Origin: Siphonodentalium dalli
Lineage: Eukaryota > Mollusca > Scaphopoda > Gadilida > Siphonodentaliidae
Length of the DNA stretch: 64,000 bases
Assembly: GCA_032622095.1 (NCBI GenBank)
Contig: CP136066.1
Location: 231,512,961-231,576,960 of the forward strand
Direction: 5' to 3'
The stretch's first letter is position 1; each line of letters starts with the position of its first letter. Under the pieces are notes generated by a model. It was not told where the DNA came from, ran no database searches, and saw only the letters and a program-made list of their open reading frames with translations. Position numbers and translations under genes: made by a program. This document shows, piece after piece, positions 25,501-35,296 of the stretch.

Positions 25501-28500
25501 CGACACAGGCTATGTGTTAACCCATCCATCATTTGTATGCCGACACAGGCTATGTGTTAACCCATCCATCATTTGTATGCCGACACAGGCTATGTGTTAA
25601 CCCATCGATCATTTGTATGCCGACACAGGCTATGTGTTAACCCATCCATCATTTGTATGCCGACACAGGCTATGTGTTAACCCATCGATCATTTGTATGC
25701 CGACACAGGCTATGTGTTAACCCATCCATCATTTGTATGCCGACACAGGCTATGTGTTAACCCATCGATCATTTGTATGCCGACACAGGCTATGTGTTAA
25801 CCCATCGATCATTTGTATGCCGACACAGGCTATGTGTTAACCCATCGATCATTTGTATGCCGACACAGGCTATGTGTTAACCCATCCATCATTTGTATGC
25901 CGACACAGGCTATGTGTTAACCCATCCATCATTTGTATGCCGACACAGGCTATGTGTTAACCCATCCATCATTTGTATGCCGACACAGGCTATGTGTTAA
26001 CCCATCCATCATTTGTATGCCGACACAGGCTATGTGTTAACCCATCCATCATTTGTATGCCGACACAGGCTATGTGTTAACCCATCCATCATTTGTATGC
26101 CGACACAGGCTATGTGTTAACCCATCGATCATTTGTATGCCGACACAGGCTATGTGTTAACCCATCCATCATTTGTATGCCGACACAGGCTATGTGTTAA
26201 CCCATCCATCATTTGTATGCCGACACAGGCTATGTGTTAACCCATCCATCATTTGTATGCCGACACAGGCTATGTGTTAACCCATCCATCATTTGTATGC
26301 CGACACAGGCTATGTGTTAACCCATCGATCATTTGTATGCCGACACAGGCTATGTGTTAACCCATCCATCATTTGTATGCCGACACAGGCTATGTGTTAA
26401 CCCATCCATCATTTGTATGCCGACACAGGCTATGTGTTAACCCATCCATCATTTGTATGCCGACACAGGCTATGTGTTAACCCATCGATCATTTGTATGC
26501 CGACACAGGCTATGTGTTAACCCATCGATCATTTGTATGCCGACACAGGCTATGTGTTAACCCATCCATCATTTGTATGCCGACACAGGCTATGTGTTAA
26601 CCCATCGATCATTTGTATGCCGACACAGGCTATGTGTTAACCCATCGATCATTTGTATGCCGACACAGGCTATGTGTTAATCCATCCATCATTTGTATGC
26701 CGACACAGGCTATGTGTTAACCCATCCATCATTTGTATGCCGACACAGGCTATGTGTTAACCCGTCCATCATTTGTATGCCGACACAGGCTATGTGTTAA
26801 CCCATCCATCATTTGTATGCCGACACAGGCTATGTGTTAACCCATCCATCATTTGTATGCCGACACAGGCTATGTGTTAACCCATCCATCATTTGTATGC
26901 CGACACAGGCTATGTGTTAATCCATCCATCATTTGTATGCCGACACAGGCTATGTGTTAACCCATCCATCATTTGTATGCCGACACAGGCTATGTGTTAA
27001 TCCATCCATCATTTGTATGCCGACACAGGCTATGTGTTAACCCATCCATCATTTGTATGCCGACACAGGCTATGTGTTAACCCGTCCATCATTTGTATGC
27101 CGACACAGGCTATGTGTTAACCCATCCATCATTTGTATGCCGACACAGGCTATGTGTTAACCCATCCATCATTTGTATGCCGACACAGGCTATGTGTTAA
27201 CCCATCGATCATTTGTATGCCGACACAGGCTATGTGTTAACCCATCCATCATTTGTATGCCGACACAGGCTATGTGTTAACCCATCGATCATTTGTATGC
27301 CGACACAGGCTATGTGTTAACCCATCCATCATTTGTATGCCGACACAGGCTATGTGTTAACCCATCGATCATTTGTATGCCGACACAGGCTATGTGTTAA
27401 CCCATCGATCATTTGTATGCCGACACAGGCTATGTGTTAACCCATCCATCATTTGTATGCCGACACAGGCTATGTGTTAACCCATCCATCATTTGTATGC
27501 CGACACAGGCTATGTGTTAACCCATCCATCATTTGTATGCCGACACAGGCTATGTGTTAACCCATCCATCATTTGTATGCCGACACAGGCTATGTGTTAA
27601 CCCATCCATCATTTGTATGCCGACACAGGCTATGTGTTAACCCATCCATCATTTGTATGCCGACACAGGCTATGTGTTAACCCATCCATCATTTGTATGC
27701 CGACACAGGCTATGTGTTAACCCATCCATCATTTGTATGCCGACACAGGCTATGTGTTAACCCATCCATCATTTGTATGCCGACACAGGCTATGTGTTAA
27801 CCCATCCATCATTTGTATGCCGACACAGGCTATGTGTTAACCCATCGATCATTTGTATGCCGACACAGGCTATGTGTTAACCCATCGATCATTTGTATGC
27901 CGACACAGGCTATGTGTTAACCCATCCATCATTTGTATGCCGACACAGGCTATGTGTTAACCCATCCATCATTTGTATGCCGACACAGGCTATGTGTTAA
28001 CCCATCCATCATTTGTATGCCGACACAGGCTATGTGTTAACCCATCCATCATTTGTATGCCGACACAGGCTATGTGTTAACCCATCCATCATTTGTATGC
28101 CGACACAGGCTATGTGTTAACCCATCGATCATTTGTATGCCGACACAGGCTATGTGTTAACCCATCCATCATTTGTATGCCGACACAGGCTATGTGTTAA
28201 CCCATCGATCATTTGTATGCCGACACAGGCTATGTGTTAACCCATCCATCATTTGTATGCCGACACAGGCTATGTGTTAACCCATCGATCATTTGTATGC
28301 CGACACAGGCTATGTGTTAACCCATCGATCATTTGTATGCCGACACAGGCTATGTGTTAACCCATCCATCATTTGTATGCCGACACAGGCTATGTGTTAA
28401 CCCATCGATCATTTGTATGCCGACACAGGCTATGTGTTAACCCATCGATCATTTGTATGCCGACACAGGCTATGTGTTAATCCATCCATCATTTGTATGC

Positions 28501-31500
28501 CGACACAGGCTATGTGTTAACCCGTCCATCATTTGTATGCCGACACAGGCTATGTGTTAACCCGTCCATCATTTGTATGCCGACACAGGCTATGTGTTAA
28601 CCCATCCATCATTTGTATGCCGACACAGGCTATGTGTTAACCCATCCATCATTTGTATGCCGACACAGGCTATGTGTTAACCCATCCATCATTTGTATGC
28701 CGACACAGGCTATGTGTTAATCCATCCATCATTTGTATGCCGACACAGGCTATGTGTTAACCCATCCATCATTTGTATGCCGACACAGGCTATGTGTTAA
28801 TCCATCCATCATTTGTATGCCGACACAGGCTATGTGTTAACCCATCCATCATTTGTATGCCGACACAGGCTATGTGTTAACCCATCCATCATTTGTATGC
28901 CGACACAGGCTATGTGTTAACCAGAGATGAAAGTTTTCAGGGAATTCCCTGAATTCAGGGATTTCAATATTTTGTATTAGAATTTTCAGGGATCCAAATA
29001 TTCGCATTTGAATAAATTTTGTTATTGCCACTGATTTGATAACCATGTATGAGTTCATACTCATTTATTGCACCATGTTGTCGGTGTTTGGCATCATTTT
29101 TGTGATATTGACAAATCCAGTAAGGAATAGTAGGTGGGATGGGAGGGCATCAGTGCATTCTCTTTATATAAATTGTGGTTTATTTACTGCATATGAATAA
29201 TTCAGGGATTTTCGTATTCGACCACTTTCATCTCTGGTGTTAACCCATCGATCGGTTTAGAAATTATTAACTCTTTCCATCCACCAATAGACATATTCTA
29301 TCTGATGTGATAACTCAAGTATTTTTTGTTGGATTGTGTTAATATTTTATGTGCAGGTTTACAATAACACACCTCTCACCTGTATAGTTTATGGTATTGA
29401 TTGGTTGATCGGTTTAGAAAATATCTGGCATCTGACTATTTCAAAAACTAATTAATCAATTAATTGGTTTGGTCGATTGCTTCAGATTTATGGCGATGTT
29501 ATTTGAATGTTACATTTCTCCAGTTGGCATAGTGCCAGAATACTAACACAGCAGTTTCACGCATCTGAACAAGTACGAAATAAGTCATTTAACCCTTTAC
29601 CCAACAAAGCGGCCAAAAACGCCCAAATAAAGCTTCTACAGCCTAAAATATCTTCGGTCTGTCTCAATAACACCATACAAATATGGATATCATTGGAACC
29701 GGTCATTGACCACATTGTGATGATTACAGTTATGCCCTGTGCCAATGCATTCTCTTATATATGCGAGTCGACCATAGGTCGCCTCGCATATATAAGAGAA
29801 TGCATTGGCCTATAAAAAAAAATCTTTCTTTAACACTTTTTTTTCTTACATTTTTTAGAATATTTTTCTACATTCTTTGACAATTTTAGAAATTTTAATA
29901 TGTGTTAAGCCAATGCATTCTCTTATATATGCGAGGCGGCCTATGGTCGACTCGCATATATAAGAGAATGCATTGGCACAGGGCTGTTCTGTTGGGTAAA
30001 GGGTTAATTGTTGACTGTTTTTCAGTGAATTTCGGAAAAAATTGAATGAATTTTAGGTTTCAATTTAGTTCTGCTTTTGATATTTCAGATTGCAAAAGCT
30101 GAGAAACTGAAGCCGATGGAAGTCGAGCTGAAGAGATTGGAGGATCTGTCAAAATCAATAGTTGAAGACTTTGATTTTATGAGGAGACGAGAAGAGGAAA
30201 TGAGAGACACAAATGGTTGGTAGACTTGTATATATATAACATGTATGGTGCCCCTCACAGACACGAGCATCTACCAACTTGTTTTTATCGCAACTTTTCT
30301 TTGTGGACGTAATCGGCTAATAACCTTTCATCAAATCATTTGAACTGGATACTCAAACTTGTGATTTTTTGCAACAGATTTGAGATAATTCTTTCTAAAA
30401 TGTTGATATTAATGTTCCAGGGGGGGGGGGGGCATAATTATAAGCATTCAATGTCTTTTTGTTGCATTTATGCAGGGAAAAAAACAGACTTTTTGGGAAT
30501 ACCTGTTCTGCATTGAGGATGTCCCAATATTCATTGGGATGGTAAAATATTCCAAACTGGACACTTCATTAAGCAAATAAGTCTTCATTTCAACTGCATA
30601 TTAATGATTTTCATTGCACGCTCTGGAATTATGAAAAATTGCCTTGAATATAAAGATATATTGGCCTAACACCAGTTTATCATGGACAATTTGGACATTT
30701 GGACAACGTATACATATGCAGATTAGTTCACTGGACCAACACCAGTTTATCATGGACAATTCGGACATTTGGACAATTCATCACAAAGATTTACTCTCTA
30801 AATTCATTGGGCTATGCATATTAGTTCATCGGACCAACACCAGTTTATTGTGGACAATTCAGACAATTCATATGCATGTTTCAACAGTACAAAGGTTCAA
30901 CATTCGGACATTTATCCTAACAATGCAAATACAGAAAGCATGACTATAACATACCGGCCATGCACGATCCACACAAGATAATTTCACCCATACAGAGCCC
31001 CACACAGACATGAGCAGACGACTCTCAGTACACATGCTTCTATATATGTGTGGGGCTCCCTGCAGGGAAATCTAAGTTTTAATTTCACCCATACAGAGCC
31101 CAAGACAAACATGAGCAAACAACACTCAGTACACATGCTTCTATATATGTGTGGGGCTCCCTGCAGGGAAATCTAAGTTTTATAATTTTATAATTTCACC
31201 CATACAGAGCCCCAGACAAACATTAGCAGACGACACTCAGTACACACGCTTCTATATATATGTGTGGGGCTCCCTGCAGGGTTAAACAATCTACATGTTT
31301 TTGTCCCCCGAAATATTTTTTTCGGGGGACTATTAAAATAGCCGGTGTCCGTCCGTCGAGCCGTGCGTCCGTCCGTGTGTCCGGAAATGGTTTCCGGATG
31401 ATAACTTTAGTTTCGGTTATTAGATCAAAAGCAAATTTCATAGGTGAGTTTATCAGACCAAAATAAAGGTCAAGTTCGAATATGGGTTTGCTCCGCCCAT

Positions 31501-33728
31501 TTTTGCGAGAGTTATGGCCCTTTTTTGACTTAGAAAACCCCTGAAAGTTGGTTTCCGGATGATAACTTTAGTAGAGTTAATCGGATTCAAACCAAATTTG
31601 GTATATTACTTTCTCCCAGCAAAACACAGGTCAAGTTCGAACTTGGGTTCTGCCCGACCATTTTTGGCAGAGTTATGCCCCTTTTTCGACATAGAAAATT
31701 AACTTTTTCTTCTGTTTTTTGGTTTCCGGATGATAACTTGATTTTGGATTGTTTATATGCAAAACACGTTTTTTTGTGGATTACTTATATCAGAATACAG
31801 CTCAAGTTCGAATTTCGGTTTAATCCGATAATTTTTGCGAGAGTTATGGCCCTTTTTTGTCCGCCGACCCGACATAAAACCCCGAATGTTGGTGTTCGGA
31901 TGATAACTTTAGTAGAGTTAATCAGATTTAAACCAAATTTGGTATGTGTCTTTCTCCCAGCAAAACACAAGTCAAGTTCGAATTCGGGTTCCGCCCGCCA
32001 ATTTTCACCAGAGTTATGTCCCTTTTTGACTTAGAATTTTTGCCAATTTGAGGTTTCCGGATGATAACTTTAGTAAATGTGTACTGAATGAAATTAAATT
32101 TGGTTTACTAGCACAAAAGACAGATCAAATTCGATTTCGTGTTCCGCCATGCCAATTTTTATGCGCAAACAACGCTCCAAATGAAGCCACCGGTTCGGGG
32201 GGACACTGTGGCCGAGCGGCCTTTTATTTATTTTATGTCCTAAAAATTGTTAAAGAATGTCAGAAAAATAAAAAAATTGTTAGGCCAATGCATTCTCTTA
32301 TATATGCGAGGCGACCTATGGTCGATTCGCATATATAAGAGAATGCATTGGCACAGGGTCAACTTACCAATTTAATTACACCCATTAGCTGATAGACTAC
32401 GATGGCCACACATTGTTAAAAACTTTAGTACCGCCATTAAGAAACACACATGGACAGGCTAAATTGGCCACAGCTTTTATGGCCCGAATTAGAGACATGC
32501 TCGGGACAGGAACTCTTGTCCAGTTTAACGACCGTAGATAATATATGACCAGAGCTGTGGATGGTTCACCATATAAGCCAAGCCGAAATCTCAGAAGAGC
32601 GGTAGTTACATTAGCTCTATTCGTACAGCTAACTTCATAGATACTTGCTATCTCATAGCTACTCCCGATGACGTGATTGTGTATAACTTCATCTGAGAAT
32701 AAATATCATCATACTGGTTTCTGTATAAATCGTGTGTCAGTTTTAATTGTACTTCCTAGAACCTGTGGAAACTGTATATAGCCGGGCATAGTGCTATACA
32801 GTATTATGATTGTGATAAAAAAATTATGTTTCAGAATCGACACATTCACGGGTGATAGGACTATACATATCTAAAGTATTATATATTTTATGTTTCAGAA
32901 TCGACACATTCGCTGGTGATACAACAACATGTCTAAAGTATTATGAATTTTATGTTTCAGAATCGACACATTCACGGGTGATAGGACTATACATGTCTAT
33001 ATTATTATGAATTTTATGTTTCAGAATCGACACATTCACGGGTGATAGGACTATACATATCTAAAGTATTATGAATTTTATGTTTCAGAATCGACACATT
33101 CACGGGTGATAGGACTATACATGTCTATATTATTATGAATTTTATGTTTCAGAATCGACACATTCGCGGGTGATAGGACTATACATATCTAAAGTATTAT
33201 GAATTTTATGTTTCAGAATCAACACATTCGCGGGTAATAGGACTATACATATCTAAAGTATTATGAATTTTATGTTTCAGAATCGACACATTCGCGGGTG
33301 ATGATGCATGGTGACTTTTACCCTGTGCCAATGCATTCTCTTATATATGCAAGTCGACCATAGGTCGCCTCGCATATATAAGAGAATGCATTGGCCTAAC
33401 AATTTTTTATTATTTTGGGTGAAATTATAAAACTTAGATTTCCCTACAGGGAGCCCCACACATATATAGAAGCATGTGTAAGAGTGTCGTCTGCTCGGTT
33501 TGTCTGGGGCTCTGTATGGGTGAAAATTGTAAAAAAAATAATAAAAAATGATACAAAATTGTTAGGCCAATGCATTCTCTTATATATTATGAATTTTATG
33601 TTTCAGAATCAACACACTCGCGGGTGATGATGCTGAGTATCGTCTCCGTCTGCTGTTTGTTCGCCTTAGCTACATGGCAGGTCTTCTACCTCAGAAAATA
33701 CTTCAAAGCAAAGAAACTTATTGATTAA
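10369..33728 (+). CDS. TMED10: TMED10 (p24 delta1) cargo receptor, complete 5-exon gene
   Basis: Joining 10369-10548, 21128-21245, 22913-22986, 30089-30215 and 33607-33728 gives 621 bp: 206 residues plus TAA. Every junction is GT/AG and the phases agree (0, 1, 0, 1). Residues 1-20 form a signal peptide. A GOLD domain follows, with the family's cysteine pair at about C32 and C93 ([22 protein letters not shown]). Residues 125-166 are a charged coiled coil containing [10 protein letters not shown]. Residues 173-195 span the membrane, and the short cytosolic tail ends FKAKKLID, with a YF pair and the dilysine COPI/COPII signal. From family knowledge, p24 delta proteins cycle between ER and Golgi and sort cargo such as GPI-anchored proteins. 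Human TMED10 is 219 residues, so this is full length. Residues 100-110 diverge most from vertebrates and are encoded where the intron 2 array runs into exon 3. Confidence 0.95.
11383..14335. mobile_element. 2.95-kb non-autonomous DNA element flanked by TA
   Basis: Terminal inverted repeats CTCTCAGGTGCCAAATAAA / TTTATTTGGCACCTGAGAG sit between duplicated TA at 11381-11382 and 14336-14337. Subterminal CAC.TTTATT.TTTTTTT motifs occur at both ends. No transposase frame is visible, so it is non-autonomous. TA duplication suggests mobilisation by a Tc1/mariner-like enzyme (inference). Confidence 0.85.
12140..12625 (-). repeat. Duplicated ~190-bp module with GACTAATATCGGGGGG end
   Basis: Two diverged copies (about 12190-12380 and 12385-12565) share GCATTGAT, CCTGTGATAT, GGTCTRTCACC and TTGAGTTATAATGCAAAA-like segments. 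They are followed by GGACTGACACACGGACGG and a short CCGACTAATATCGGGG hairpin, so this looks like a small tandem-core element inside the larger insertion. The rest of 12626-14230 has no gene; 13060-13210 has two imperfect G-rich copies. Confidence 0.55.
15695..17595. mobile_element. Foldback element with ~270-bp inverted ends
   Basis: The left end TCCTACTAAACAACGAACAC and about 270 further bases match the complement of about 17330-17595 at roughly 85-90% by eye. Each arm also carries an internal second TACTAAACAACGAACA. The 1.3-kb middle shows no transposase and contains a nested MITE. Confidence 0.8.
16358..16837. mobile_element. Nested TTAA-flanked MITE
   Basis: TTAAAGGCACGGGAGGCC at the left and GGACTCCCGCACCTTTAA at the right form short inverted ends within duplicated TTAA. 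It has no coding capacity. It lies inside the foldback element and is therefore younger. Confidence 0.6.
18515..18653. repeat. Imperfect 139-bp palindrome
   Basis: TTACAGGGCTCGTTGTTGCC, GGCTACGGTGACATATGAGG and GAGATTAATATC pair with the right half ending GGCAACAACTCACCCTGTAA. The centre is the GGCTCGGCTAGCGCCTCGCC region. Confidence 0.8.
18655..19105. repeat. Cluster of AAAGAGCGGTATACCGCTCTTT palindromes
   Basis: Many half and whole copies of TAAAGA(G/A)CGGTA and TACCG(C/T)TCTTTA occur on both strands, spaced 25-50 bp apart. They form alternating inverted repeats and not a simple head-to-tail array. No gene is visible. Confidence 0.75.
19107..19531. mobile_element. 425-bp MITE with 20-bp TIRs
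   Basis: The ends TAGGTTACAGTGAAGTAATT and AATTACTTCACTGTAACCTA are exact complements. Flanks AAAGCCATT and AAAGCCACT look like a 9-bp target duplication with one change. The interior has no coding capacity. Confidence 0.85.
20040..20212 (-). pseudogene. Non-LTR retrotransposon C-terminal fragment
   Basis: The minus strand reads [20 protein letters not shown], then LKDWNTR. This is the NSFFPRT..DW segment seen at the end of the RT element at 10776. It is a short, diverged relic in TMED10 intron 1. Confidence 0.6.
20900..21480 (+). repeat. Diverged tandem-core and MITE fragments around TMED10 exon 2
   Basis: Both flanks of exon 2 carry GTTTTGTCCATTTATTCTTT / GTTTTGTTCATTTATTTTTT followed by AGAGTTATGGCG or AAGTTACAACCC, like the tandem-core elements elsewhere. 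21430-21480 (TTTTTTACCCCCGAAGCCAA) is an end of the TTAA MITE family. Confidence 0.5.
21128..21245 (+). CDS. TMED10: TMED10 exon 2
   Basis: A TTTTTTTCAG acceptor precedes GTC ACT GAT. The exon encodes the GOLD-domain stretch [20 protein letters not shown], the best conserved part of the family. It ends after one base of a glycine codon at a strong GTAAGT-like donor (phase 1). Confidence 0.95.
21580..22938 (+). repeat. 59-bp minisatellite of TMED10 exon 3 splice junctions (23 copies including the true exon)
   Basis: Unit starts fall at 21610, every 59 bp to 22141, then 22204 (a 4-bp insertion) and every 59 bp to 22912, where the true exon begins. Each unit holds a branch-point-like TTAACTAAT, an AT-rich tract, TTCACAG and then GTGGWAATGCCAGGAGTGAT. 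The copy at 21787 has lost the CAG acceptor (ATTGG). The copy at 22141 shares CCGGAAGTGATG with the true exon and looks like an intermediate. A GGGAG/GTTAAC edge in each unit would define a 27-nt, phase 1-1 mini-exon. Confidence 0.93.
22913..22986 (+). CDS. TMED10: TMED10 exon 3, 5' end continuous with a decoy array
   Basis: This 74-bp exon completes the split glycine and encodes [10 protein letters not shown] followed by the conserved [12 protein letters not shown]. It ends at a GTGAGT donor in phase 0. Its acceptor and first ~25 bases are the 23rd member of the 59-bp tandem array that fills intron 2, so the start of the exon is itself array sequence. Confidence 0.93.
23001..28920 (+). repeat. 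40-bp satellite, 148 uninterrupted units, in TMED10 intron 3
   Basis: The array starts 14 bp after the exon 3 donor and contains exactly 148 units of 40 bp. Each unit begins CCCATCCATC and ends TATGTGTTAA. Units differ almost only in the first seven bases, in four forms: CCCATCC, TCCATCC, CCCATCG and CCCGTCC. One extra substitution lies in the unit at 24641. The order of the forms shows higher-order duplication. There are no variable spacers, so this is not a CRISPR array. Confidence 0.97.
28921..29237. mobile_element. 317-bp MITE in the end of the 40-bp satellite
   Basis: The terminal inverted repeats are CCAGAGATGAAAGT and ACTTTCATCTCTGG. The 6-bp flank TGTTAA is duplicated at 28915-28920 and 29238-29243. 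After the insert the satellite resumes with CCCATCGATC and decays, so the element landed in the last unit. It has no coding capacity. Confidence 0.85.
29589..30007. mobile_element. TTAA-flanked MITE carrying nested palindromes
   Basis: The outer inverted repeats are TTAACCCTTTACCCAACA (29589) and its complement ending at 30007. Inside are two near-perfect hairpins, 29741-29809 and 29909-29977, each built on GCATTCTCTTATATATGCGAG. They are arranged so that the pair is also palindromic. The element ends about 80 bp before TMED10 exon 4. Confidence 0.75.
30089..30215 (+). CDS. TMED10: TMED10 exon 4
   Basis: This exon encodes the coiled coil: [20 protein letters not shown] and then [12 protein letters not shown]. 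The acceptor is TGATATTTCAG. The donor GTTGGT is weak. A GT four bases further on would break the frame, so 30215 is taken as the end (phase 1). Confidence 0.93.
30660..30880 (+). repeat. Three imperfect tandem copies around ACCAGTTTATCATGGACAAT
   Basis: The motif ACCAGTTTAT(CA/TG)TGGACAAT, followed by GGACATTTGGACAA-like sequence, occurs at about 30669, 30740 and 30838. The copies are diverged and of unequal length. They lie in TMED10 intron 4. Confidence 0.7.
30983..31283 (-). repeat. Three tandem copies of the GGGAGCCCC...GGGGCTC module
   Basis: Copies of about 110 bp start near 30988, 31085 and 31195. Each runs from ACCCATACAGAGCCC to GTGTGGGGCTCCCTGCAGGG. The same module occurs in the opposite orientation at 33440, 34400 and 59005 between palindromes, and diverged at 40830, 50365, 53090, 59600 and 61020. 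Confidence 0.8.
31303..32190 (+). repeat. Tandem-core element with CCCCCGA terminal hairpin (Helentron/pearl-like)
   Basis: A terminal hairpin (GTCCCCCGAAA ... TTTCGGGGGAC) is followed by GTCCGTCC simple repeat. About five diverged units of roughly 170 bp then follow, each with GGATGATAACTTTAGT, AAACCAAATTTGG, CAAGTTCGAA and GAGTTATGGCCC. The layout matches the tandem-core non-autonomous elements known from bivalves (pearl/Helentron-like). Family assignment is inference. Confidence 0.7.
32280..32358. repeat. Solo palindrome of the GCATTCTCTTATATATGCGAG family
   Basis: A near-perfect hairpin of about 70 bp (GCCAATGCATTC ... GAATGCATTGGC), preceded by TTGTTAG and followed by CACAGGG. It is the right-end half of the composite element seen elsewhere. 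Confidence 0.75.
32835..33318 (+). repeat. 64-bp minisatellite of TMED10 exon 5 splice junctions (8 decoys)
   Basis: Decoy exon starts follow ATGTTTCAG at 32835, 32899, 32961, 33025, 33089, 33153, 33217 and 33281. Each begins AATCGACACATTC, like the true exon start AATCAACACACTC at 33607. Most continue GGGTGATAGGACTATACAT and diverge from the exon. The last decoy continues GTGATGATGC as the real exon does, which makes it the closest to the source. Confidence 0.93.
33319..33592. mobile_element. Palindromic composite element between the last decoy and exon 5
   Basis: A hairpin (33330-33396) is followed by the GGGAGCCCC module (33450-33530) and a truncated second hairpin (33564-33588). Its right edge runs into TATTATGAATTTTATGTTTCAG, the exon 5 acceptor region. 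It separates decoy 8 from the exon it copies. Confidence 0.7.
33607..33728 (+). CDS. TMED10: TMED10 exon 5 (membrane segment and sorting tail)
   Basis: The ATGTTTCAG acceptor completes the glutamate of the conserved TNEST motif. The exon then encodes the transmembrane helix and the KKLID tail, ending in TAA at 33726-33728. Eight partial copies of its acceptor and first codons lie upstream at 32835-33318. No convincing AATAAA occurs within the first 600 bp downstream; one at 34355 sits in a repeat. Confidence 0.95.
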
Positions 33729-33814
33729 GCTACGATCAAACTTAGATCTAGTTTCCTATGCCTCTTCAATCCTGGGTCATTGTTGTGACAGTTGCAGGGC
33801 AGGCTTGAGTTTAG

Positions 33815-34115
33815 TATGCCTGTCATTTACAGAATGAGGTCCTCATAGGGTGAATTTAGTGATGCTATCCTGCACTGCATGGCCTCATCTGCTATGGGAG
33901 ACATTGACTCAGATTGAAGTTCTAAATGGTGAATATTGATATGTACACCCATTGGGAACCTTGATTGTCAATGTGTCGTCTGCCAATTTGGGGATATAGA
34001 GAGACTAAACTAAAAAAAAAATAGAATCTGTGAAGAAGTTTCTATAGAAATTTGATGATAAAGAAACTTTCAACAGGAGATGAGGCCTAAGCAGAATGAG
34101 GTCCCCAGAGGGTGA
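33815..34115. mobile_element. GAATGAGGTCC palindromic element in TMED10 3' flank
   Basis: CATTTACAGAATGAGGTCC at the left and GCAGAATGAGGTCCCCAGAG at the right delimit a diverged copy. It begins about 90 bp after the TMED10 stop codon and so may be part of the 3'UTR. Confidence 0.65.
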
Positions 34116-34261
34116 ACAAAGACAAGGACCAATCTATCGCGCAAACTGTCTAAATTTCTAGTTCATGGGAGTAAAAGTATATTTTAATGAATGATTTTCA
34201 TCTCTAAGTTAATAACTGCTTCCTGGACGAAAATTTCTATCTAGCTGTTTTTGCGATTCTT

Positions 34262-34632
34262 TTTACCCTGTGCTAATGCATTCTCTTATATATGCGAGTC
34301 GACCATAGGTCGCCTGCATATATAAGAGAATGCTAGGCCTAACAATTTTTTTAAAATAAATGTTTCTTACAATTTTTAGAACATAAAATAAAAAACATCC
34401 ATTACCCTGCAGGGAGCCCCACACATATGTAGAAGCATATAGAAGAGTGTTGTCTGCTCATGTTTGTCTGGGGCTCTGTATGGGTGAAATTATAAAAATT
34501 TTAAAGAATACAAGAAAAAATTATTAAAATTGTAAAAAATTGTTAGGCCAATGCATTCTCTTATATATGCGAGGTGACCTATGGTCGACTCGCATATATA
34601 AGAGAATGCATTGGCATAGGGTAAAAAAAATT
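34262..34632. mobile_element. Palindromic composite element (hairpin, module, hairpin)
   Basis: The outer ends are TACCCTGTGC and GCATAGGGTA. The two hairpins (about 34272-34340 and 34548-34616) flank the GGGAGCCCC...GGGGCTC module. This matches the organisation at 58850-59207. The left hairpin has lost a few bases. Confidence 0.75.
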
Positions 34633-34861
34633 GCTATCTAACTGTCTGTCGTCTGTCATTGTTCTTGCGACTCTCGTGTCTGTTTATTTGCGCGCACTCA
34701 ATGTCTCTTGTTGAATAGACTGGTTCCTCGTCGAATGTTTCGAAAATCTGAAAACGTAGTAACCCGACCCCTCCAGCGATAGTAAGGCAACGGAAACTAG
34801 ATCTAGATTAAACTTAACATTTTGTCATATGTGAGTGATCAGACTCTTTGAATAGCCGACG

Positions 34862-34892
34862 AAAATCCTATATCGGATGTACGTCTCTAGAA
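34862..34892 (-). repeat. Single inverted copy of the 40-bp unit
   Basis: CCTATATCGGATGTACGTCT followed by CTAGAA is the reverse complement of the core of the array at 35297-36352, about 400 bp upstream of it. Confidence 0.85.
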
Positions 34893-35296
34893 ATGTCCAT
34901 AATATTTCATTTCTACGACAACGCAGCATTCCCAACATGATGTAATAAACCGTTTCCAAATATGGAGTCATTCCTGGCTAAGTAAATGTTTGTGAGAATC
35001 TTAGTATTTAAAAATATTTATAAATACACCTAGATGCGAAAGAATAATCAGTCAATGAATATCATTGACTGATAAAAAAAACTCGAAGATGATGTCTCCT
35101 ATATTGCGATGAGTAAAATGATTTATGGATATTCAGTTTTCCAACAATAGTTCAGTTTGATAATGTGTGGGAAAATTGTAAACACGTCATTGACCTCTGA
35201 TCTCTGGTGTGATCTGCTATGGCATAAACCAATGAAATCGTTCGCAGTCTGCGCCACTCTCCAATGAAATGGAGGGAATCCCTTCAGTACAGAACC

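Noticed and set aside
23001-28920. CRISPR-like regular array
   Set aside because: The 40-bp units are contiguous with no unique spacers, and the setting is a eukaryotic intron.
32360-32800. Gene fragment in TMED10 intron 4
   Set aside because: Short frames (for example [16 protein letters not shown]) are interrupted by stops and could not be tied to a family.
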